NCBI GenBank assembly: GCA_902494515.1
Contig: CABUTS010000083.1
Span: 1 to 10,015, forward strand
Reading direction: 5' to 3'
DNA: 10,015 nucleotides
DNA from: an uncultured Muribaculaceae bacterium
GTDB lineage: Bacteria > Bacteroidota > Bacteroidia > Bacteroidales > Muribaculaceae
Position numbers and translations under genes: made by a program. The notes under the pieces are model-generated. The model ran no database searches, was not told the origin of the DNA, and saw only the letters and a program-made list of their open reading frames with translations. The number at the start of each line of letters is the position of its first letter. Positions within the stretch are counted from its first letter, which is position 1. This document shows, in pieces, positions 6,128 through 10,015 of the stretch.

Positions 6128-7780
6128 ATGGCTACCAAACCTTTCCACTATCAGAAGATGTTTGATCTCGGCCCCGATACCACCGAGTATTATCATCTGA
6201 CTTCCGACTATGTAAAAGTTGAAAAATGGGGCGGACACGAATTCCTCGTTGTCGACCCTGAGGCTCTCACCGTACTGGCCCGTCAGGCTACTCACGACAA
6301 CGCTTTCATGCTGCGCCGCGAACACAACGAGATGGTAGCCCGGATTCTGCATGACCCCGAGGCTTCGGACAACGACAAGTTCGTGGCCCTGACCATGCTC
6401 CGCAACGCCGAAATCGCCGCCAAGGGGATCCTCCCCTTCTGCCAGGACACCGGCACAGCCATCTGCCACGGCGAGAAGGGCCAGCTGGTCTACACCGGCT
6501 GCGACGACGCCGAGAAAATCTCGAAGGGCGTCTACGACACCTACACCCAGAACAACCTGCGCTACTCCCAGAACGCCCCGCTGACCATGTACGACGAGGT
6601 CAACACCGGCTGTAACCTCCCCGCCCAGATCGACATCCACGCCGGCGAGGGTGACTCCGACGAATACAACTTCGTGTTCGTTGCCAAGGGTGGCGGCTCG
6701 GCCAACAAGACATATCTCTATCAGGAGACCAAGGCCGTGCTGAACCCCGACACTCTCGTGCCCTTCCTGGTCAGCAAGATGAAGACCCTCGGCACCGCCG
6801 CCTGTCCTCCCTACCATATCGCGTTCGTAATCGGCGGTACCTCGGCCGAGAAGAACCTCGAGGTAGTGAAGAAGGCCTCCATCAAATACTACGACGCCCT
6901 CCCCACCTCGGGCAACGAATACGGCCGCGCCTTCCGTGACCTCGACCTGGAGAAGAAACTCCTCGAAGCCTCCCGCGAAATCGGCCTCGGCGCCCAGTTC
7001 GGCGGCAAATACTTCGCCCACGACATCCGCGTGGTCCGTCTGCCTCGCCACGGCGCTTCCTGCCCCATCGGCATGGGTGTGAGCTGCTCGGCCGACCGCA
7101 ACGTCAAGGCCAAAATCAACCGCGAAGGCCTCTGGATCGAGAAGCTCGACGCCAACCCCGGCGAACTCATCCCCGAGGAGCTGCGCAACCCCCAGGAGAG
7201 CAACGCCGTTGACATCGACCTCGACCGTCCCATGGCCGAAGTCCTCGCCGAACTCGACAAGTTCCCCGTAGCCACCCGTCTGAACCTCAAGGGCACCATC
7301 ATCGTGGGCCGCGACATCGCCCACGCCAAGATCAAGGAACGCCTCGACCACGGCGAACCGATGCCCCAGTATCTCAAGGACCATCCCATCTACTACGCCG
7401 GCCCCGCCAAGCAGCCCGAAGGCTACCCCTCCGGCTCCTTCGGCCCGACAACCGCAGGGCGCATGGACCCCTACGTCGACCAGTTCCAGAAGGCCGGCGG
7501 CTCGATGATCATGATTGCCAAGGGTAACCGCTCGCAGCAGGTCACCGACGCCTGCAAGAACAACGGCGGCTTCTACCTCGGCTCCATCGGCGGTCCCGCC
7601 GCAGTGCTGGCCAAGAACTCCATCAAGGAGGTCGAGCTGCTCGAATATCCCGAACTCGGCATGGAAGCCATCTGGAAAATCCGCGTCGAGAACTTCCCGG
7701 CCTTCATTCTTGTTGACAATAAGGGCAACGACTTCTTCAAGCAGATTCAGGAGAAGTGCACTGGTTGCCCGCTGAAATAA
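6128..7780 (+). CDS. fumA: Class I fumarate hydratase (FumA/FumB type, [4Fe-4S])
   Basis: A 550-residue single-chain class I fumarase that interconverts fumarate and L-malate in the cytosol. In anaerobic Bacteroidota it would run mainly from malate to fumarate, feeding fumarate reductase and succinate production. The protein closely follows E. coli FumA over its whole length: KPFHYQ at the N-terminus, CQDTGTAI, KGGGSANKTYLYQETKA, GTAACPPYHIAFVIGGTSAE, RLPRHGASCPIGMGVSCSAD, GTIIVGRDIAHAKIKERLD, AGPAKQPEGYPSGSFGPTTA and ELGMEAIWKI. The three cluster ligands by alignment with E. coli Cys105/224/318 are Cys105, Cys226 and Cys320. The enzyme is expected to be oxygen-sensitive because of the exposed cluster. 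The start ATG at 6128 matches the family N-terminus. Codons are strongly C-ending, consistent with high expression. It is divergent from ileS, and gpmI follows 100 nt later. Confidence 0.98.
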   Translation: MATKPFHYQKMFDLGPDTTEYYHLTSDYVKVEKWGGHEFLVVDPEALTVLARQATHDNAFMLRREHNEMVARILHDPEASDNDKFVALTMLRNAEIAAKGILPFCQDTGTAICHGEKGQLVYTGCDDAEKISKGVYDTYTQNNLRYSQNAPLTMYDEVNTGCNLPAQIDIHAGEGDSDEYNFVFVAKGGGSANKTYLYQETKAVLNPDTLVPFLVSKMKTLGTAACPPYHIAFVIGGTSAEKNLEVVKKASIKYYDALPTSGNEYGRAFRDLDLEKKLLEASREIGLGAQFGGKYFAHDIRVVRLPRHGASCPIGMGVSCSADRNVKAKINREGLWIEKLDANPGELIPEELRNPQESNAVDIDLDRPMAEVLAELDKFPVATRLNLKGTIIVGRDIAHAKIKERLDHGEPMPQYLKDHPIYYAGPAKQPEGYPSGSFGPTTAGRMDPYVDQFQKAGGSMIMIAKGNRSQQVTDACKNNGGFYLGSIGGPAAVLAKNSIKEVELLEYPELGMEAIWKIRVENFPAFILVDNKGNDFFKQIQEKCTGCPLK

Positions 7781-7796
7781 AATCCCATTAGCTTTG
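7765..7796 (+). promoter_or_regulatory. Possible gpmI promoter
   Basis: TAGCTTTG (7789-7796) matches TAnnTTTG exactly, with TTG (7765-7767) 21 nt upstream as a partial -33 box lying inside the 3' end of fumA. It would start transcription around 7801-7804, about 78 nt before the gpmI ATG. The -7 box overlaps the outer left arm of the long hairpin, so its sequence may instead be fixed by base pairing. Moderate support only. Confidence 0.45.
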
Positions 7797-7842
7797 GCTA
7801 AGGCAGCTGTCTGAGTTAAGGCAGCTGTCTTGGCGAAAGCTG
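7789..7842 (+). terminator. Long hairpin between fumA and gpmI
   Basis: Beginning 8 nt after the fumA stop, the RNA can form one nearly continuous stem. AGCUUU (7790-7795) pairs with AAAGCU (7836-7841); one G-G mismatch follows (7796/7835), then 7797-7812 pairs with 7819-7834, with three G-U wobbles, around the 6-nt loop GAGUUA (7813-7818). That is 22 pairs in all. The inner arms are a direct repeat of TAAGGCAGCTGTCT (7799-7812 and 7817-7830), which can pair with itself because of the CAGCTG palindrome. No T-run follows, so full termination is doubtful. A 3'-end stabiliser for fumA mRNA, an attenuator, or a 5' hairpin on a gpmI transcript are all possible. Confidence 0.65.
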
Positions 7843-7880
7843 CTACTTAGCTCAAACAGCTGATAACTCTCAGAAAACAA

Positions 7881-9398
7881 ATGGCACACAAAGCTTTACT
7901 GATGATTCTCGATGGCTGGGGCGACGGTCCCAAAGACCACTCCAACGCCATCTATTCCACCCCTACCCCCTATATCGACTCCCTGCTCAGCCAGTATCCC
8001 CACTCCGAGCTTCAGGCTTCCGGCGAAAACGTTGGTCTGCCCGACGGCCAGATGGGTAACTCCGAAGTAGGTCACCTCAACATCGGCGCCGGCCGCATCG
8101 TATATCAGGACCTTGTGAAGATCAACAAGGCCATCTCCTCCGGCAAAATCTACGACAATCCCGAAATCAAATCCGCCTTCTCCTACGCCAAGGAATCCGG
8201 CAAGGCCATCCACTTCATGGGTCTGACCTCCACCGGCGGCGTGCACTCTTCGTTCGAGCACATCGAGGCTCTCTGCGACATCGCCAAGGAGTACGGCCTG
8301 GAGAAAGTCTTCCTCCACTGCTTCATGGACGGCCGCGACACCGACCCCCATGCCGGCAAGGGCTTCATCGAGCGCCTGCAGGAGCACTGCGGGAAGTCGG
8401 CAGGCGTCATCGCCTCGATCATCGGCCGTTACTACGCCATGGACCGCGACAAGCGCTGGGACCGCGTGAAGGTAGCCTACGACCTGCTCGTTGACGGCAC
8501 CGGCAAGCAGGCCACCGACATGGTTCAGGCCATGCAGGAGAGCTACGACGAAGATGTAACCGACGAATTCATCAAGCCCATCAACAACGCCACCGTCGAC
8601 GGAACAATCAAGGAGGGTGACTGCGTGATTTTCTTCAACTACCGCAACGACCGCGCCAAGGAGATCACCGTGGCTCTCACCCAGCACGACATGCCCGAGC
8701 AGGGGATGAAAACCATCCCCGGTCTCCAGTATTACTGCATGACCCCCTACGACGCGTCGTTCACCGGTGTCCACATCCTCTTCCCCAAAGAGAACGTCGA
8801 CAACACCCTCGGCGAATATCTCTCGGCTCAGGGCAAGCAGCAGCTCCACATCGCCGAAACCGAGAAGTATGCCCACGTGACATTCTTCTTCAACGGCGGC
8901 CGCGAAGCCCCCTTCGAGGGTGAGGACCGCATCCTTGTTCCCTCCCCCAAGGTCGCAACCTACGACCTGCAGCCCGAAATGTCAGCTCCCGAAGTCGCCG
9001 ACAAGCTCCGCGACGCCCTCCACACCGGGAAGTATGACTTCGTTGTCGTGAACTTCGCAAACGGCGACATGGTGGGCCACACCGGCGTCTACTCCGCAAT
9101 CCAGAAGGCCGTCGAGGCTGTCGACAAGTGCGTGGAAGAGGTCGTTGAGGAGGCTAAGAAGGACGGCTACGAGGTCATCATAATCGCCGACCACGGCAAC
9201 GCCGACCATGCTGTCAATGCCGACGGCACCCCCAACACCGCCCACTCGCTGAACCCCGTGCCCTGCATCTACGTCACCGACGATAAGAATGCCAAGGTCG
9301 GGAACGGCATCCTGGCCGACGTGGCTCCCACCCTCCTCCACATCATGGGCCTTCCCCAGCCCGCCGAGATGACCGGCCACAACCTCATCGAAGGCTAA
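7881..9398 (+). CDS. gpmI: 2,3-bisphosphoglycerate-independent phosphoglycerate mutase
   Basis: A 505-residue Mn-dependent glycolytic enzyme that interconverts 3- and 2-phosphoglycerate in the cytosol through a phosphoserine intermediate. It is of normal length for the family and complete. Metal and catalytic residues by family alignment: Asp11 in ILDGWG; catalytic Ser61 in GQMGNSEVGH; Asp396 and His400 in NFANGDMVGH; Asp437 and His438 in IADHGNADH; His455 in PNTAHS. Substrate-binding stretches are also present: MDGRDTDP (149-156), IGRYYAMDRDKRWDR (181-195), FFNYRNDRAKE (251-261) and ETEKYAHVTFF (326-336). The start ATG at 7881 gives the usual short N-terminus before the DGWG motif. There is no Shine-Dalgarno sequence. 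Codon use is C-ending like fumA, suggesting high expression. It may be read from fumA through the hairpin at 7789-7842, from its own promoter, or both. Confidence 0.98.
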   Translation: MAHKALLMILDGWGDGPKDHSNAIYSTPTPYIDSLLSQYPHSELQASGENVGLPDGQMGNSEVGHLNIGAGRIVYQDLVKINKAISSGKIYDNPEIKSAFSYAKESGKAIHFMGLTSTGGVHSSFEHIEALCDIAKEYGLEKVFLHCFMDGRDTDPHAGKGFIERLQEHCGKSAGVIASIIGRYYAMDRDKRWDRVKVAYDLLVDGTGKQATDMVQAMQESYDEDVTDEFIKPINNATVDGTIKEGDCVIFFNYRNDRAKEITVALTQHDMPEQGMKTIPGLQYYCMTPYDASFTGVHILFPKENVDNTLGEYLSAQGKQQLHIAETEKYAHVTFFFNGGREAPFEGEDRILVPSPKVATYDLQPEMSAPEVADKLRDALHTGKYDFVVVNFANGDMVGHTGVYSAIQKAVEAVDKCVEEVVEEAKKDGYEVIIIADHGNADHAVNADGTPNTAHSLNPVPCIYVTDDKNAKVGNGILADVAPTLLHIMGLPQPAEMTGHNLIEG

Positions 9399-9417
9399 TC
9401 CGCTGTTGACAATCCCC

Positions 9418-9486
9418 TGATATCCCCCATACTTCCGATATCCTCATATTTCTGATATCTCCATATTTCTGATATCCCCATACTTC
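9418..9486. repeat. 17-bp tandem repeat after gpmI
   Basis: Four head-to-tail copies of a 17-bp unit of the form TGATATCCCCATACTTC: 9418-9435 (one extra C), 9436-9452, 9453-9469 and 9470-9486. Every copy keeps the GATATC palindrome; changes are mostly C/T swaps. The array lies 19 nt after the gpmI stop and ends directly at the terminator hairpin, so it is probably transcribed as the 3' untranslated region. It is too regular and spacer-free to be a CRISPR array. Confidence 0.9.
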
Positions 9487-9520
9487 CGGCGGGCCGCGAC
9501 ATAATTGCCGCGACCCGCCG
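9487..9520 (+). terminator. Probable gpmI terminator hairpin
   Basis: CGGCGGG (9487-9493) pairs with CCCGCCG (9514-9520). After one mismatch, CGCG (9495-9498) pairs with CGCG (9509-9512) around a 10-nt loop. The sequence after it is TCGTTTCGGG, a weak U-tract. It is placed as expected for the end of the gpmI transcript, about 90 nt after the stop codon. Confidence 0.6.
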
Positions 9521-9592
9521 TCGTTTCGGGAAGGAATACATGATAGGCGCGAAAAACCTTACCAATGAATTATGGTCCTAACTGCCTGTATT

Positions 9593-9633
9593 TTGTTGTT
9601 GGGTGTGCACAAGGAAAAATTATATTTTTTAAT
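9593..9633 (+). repeat. ~40-bp imperfect direct repeat, left copy
   Basis: Begins TTGTTGTTGGG, continues through GCACAAGGAAAAATTAT and ends TTTTTTAAT. It aligns with 9804-9842 with a few substitutions and 1-nt gaps. The two copies flank the 12-bp tandem repeat. No transposase or terminal inverted repeat is seen. Confidence 0.65.
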
Positions 9634-9640
9634 CTATAAA

Positions 9641-9681
9641 ATGCCTCGTAACTGTCTGTAATTCTGAGGTATATGAGGCAT
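9641..9681. repeat. Inverted repeat ATGCCTC / GAGGCAT
   Basis: ATGCCTC (9641-9647) and its exact complement GAGGCAT (9675-9681) are separated by 27 nt. The loop contains TAACTGTCTGTA (9649-9660), a near copy of TAACTGCCTGTA at 9579-9590. The right arm abuts the 12-bp tandem repeat. Function unknown; a 7-bp arm could be chance. Confidence 0.35.
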
Positions 9682-9683
9682 GT

Positions 9684-9761
9684 TGCACAACCCGCTGCAC
9701 AACCCACTGCACAACCCACTGCACAACCCATTGCACAACCCATTGCACAACCCGCTGCACA
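9684..9761. repeat. 12-bp tandem repeat, 6.5 copies
   Basis: Unit TGCACAACCCRY: copies at 9684-9695, 9696-9707, 9708-9719, 9720-9731, 9732-9743 and 9744-9755, plus TGCACA at 9756-9761. Only the last two bases of the unit vary (GC, AC, AC, AT, AT, GC). The period is a multiple of three, so it reads as a repeated tetrapeptide in any frame, LHNP in the plus frame that begins at the ATG at 9680. There is no other sign of coding, and it looks like a minisatellite that could vary in copy number. Confidence 0.95.
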
Positions 9762-9803
9762 CAAAACAAGAATATAAAGAAAATAAAGAATTAAAAAAAT
9801 ATG

Positions 9804-9842
9804 TTGTTGTTGGGGGAGCGCACGGAAAATTATTTTTTTAAT
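9804..9842 (+). repeat. ~40-bp imperfect direct repeat, right copy
   Basis: Begins TTGTTGTTGGG, continues through GCGCACGGAAAATTAT and ends TTTTTTAAT. It is the partner of 9593-9633, in the same orientation and 211 nt away. Its later half is AT-rich. Confidence 0.65.
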
Positions 9843-9888
9843 GACTTTCTTTTGAATTTTCTACTGCGTTCCGCTTCCTGCACGGAAC

Positions 9889-9917
9889 AAAAAAGCCCGG
9901 CAGTAGGAAGTTGCCGG
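9889..9917 (-). terminator. Intrinsic terminator of the right-edge gene
   Basis: On the minus strand, CCGGCA (9917-9912) pairs with TGCCGG (9902-9897) around a 9-nt loop, and the stem is followed by GC and then six T (9894-9889). This is a classic intrinsic terminator. It lies 42 nt past the stop codon at 9960, which supports a minus-strand gene ending there. Confidence 0.85.
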
Positions 9918-9959
9918 AATGTGTCAGTGGGCATCACATCGTCTTGCGGTGGGGGAGTA

Positions 9960-10015
9960 TCAGAATGGGGCGGGTTCCTCGGTGGCGGGGGCGGTGAGGT
10001 CGGCGGTGCCGCCGG
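9960..10015 (-). CDS. 3' end of a gene cut by the window edge
   Basis: On the minus strand, an open frame enters from the right edge and stops at TGA (9962-9960). Its last 17 residues are GGTADLTAPATEEPAPF. The codons are GC-rich and C-ending like the neighbouring genes, and an intrinsic terminator follows 42 nt later. A Gly/Ala/Pro-rich acidic tail ending in Pro-Phe recalls the C-terminal tip of single-stranded DNA-binding proteins (usually DDxPF). However, the acidic residues are not directly next to PF here and too little is visible to name the gene. Confidence 0.5.
   Translation of the reverse strand, partial: GGTADLTAPATEEPAPF

Larger units (their letters stand above)
9399..9959. other. 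Repeat-rich intergenic region without a supported gene
   Basis: This 561-nt stretch between gpmI and the gene entering from the right edge holds the 17-bp repeat, the gpmI terminator, a pair of ~40-bp repeats, a 12-bp tandem repeat and a minus-strand terminator. From about 9535 to 9890 it is much more AT-rich than the neighbouring genes. The open frames in it (for example 9680-9841 plus, 53 codons; 9570-9764 minus) are produced by the 12-bp repeat, whose length is a multiple of three. I see no coding signal or RNA gene. Confidence 0.6.

Noticed and set aside
5908..6138. 76-codon minus-strand frame across the divergent control region
   Set aside because: Overlaps the fumA start and promoter and the repeats; the sequence looks like translated repeat.
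6122..7384. 420-codon open frame on the minus strand opposite fumA
   Set aside because: Complement of strongly C-ending codons keeps the antisense frame open; no recognisable protein features.
9418..9761. Possible CRISPR array
   Set aside because: The repeats are head-to-tail with no unique spacers, units are 12 or 17 bp, and there are no cas genes.
9570..9764. 64-codon minus-strand frame with GCAM/GCAV repeats
   Set aside because: Created by the 12-bp repeat; no promoter box or conserved domain.
9579..9842. Insertion sequence or small transposon
   Set aside because: No transposase, terminal inverted repeats or target duplications visible; kept only as a repeat observation.

Overview
The window looks like a chromosomal segment of a high-GC member of the Bacteroidota, most likely a Bacteroidales gut anaerobe such as an Alistipes-like (Rikenellaceae) organism. 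The support is: a TAnnTTTG promoter box (the Bacteroidota -7 element) in front of ileS and fumA and possibly gpmI, start codons without Shine-Dalgarno sequences, the ileS / DksA-like / lspA / DUF4296-lipoprotein gene order typical of this phylum, and a single-chain FumA-type fumarase. The genus is an inference; only the phylum is well supported.

Left half (145-5849, minus strand): a probable four-gene operon reading right to left, ileS (isoleucyl-tRNA synthetase), a cysteine-free TraR/DksA-family protein, lspA (lipoprotein signal peptidase) and a DUF4296 lipoprotein with a low-complexity Pro/Ala/Thr tail. A good promoter (5876-5907) lies just upstream of ileS. The last two genes form a natural pair, since the lipoprotein carries a lipobox that the neighbouring peptidase would cleave. 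IleRS has the first class I signature as GIHH instead of HxGH, the swapped form known from a subset of type-2 IleRS enzymes.

Middle (5850-6127): a divergent control region with the ileS promoter, a 22-bp tandem repeat, a perfect 8-bp inverted repeat and a -7 box for fumA.

Right half (6128-9398, plus strand): fumA (class I [4Fe-4S] fumarate hydratase) and gpmI (cofactor-independent phosphoglycerate mutase), two central carbon enzymes. The 100-nt gap between them can fold almost end to end into one long hairpin, which overlaps a possible gpmI promoter.

Far right (9399-10015): about 560 nt without a convincing gene. It holds a 17-bp tandem repeat, a terminator-like hairpin for gpmI, a pair of ~40-bp imperfect direct repeats flanking a 12-bp tandem repeat, and an intrinsic terminator on the minus strand. 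That terminator ends a gene whose last 17 codons enter from the right edge.

I found no mobile element, CRISPR array, rRNA, tRNA or defence system. The genes are ordinary housekeeping genes; the unusual parts are the swapped IleRS signature, the fumA-gpmI hairpin and the repeat-rich intergenic regions.
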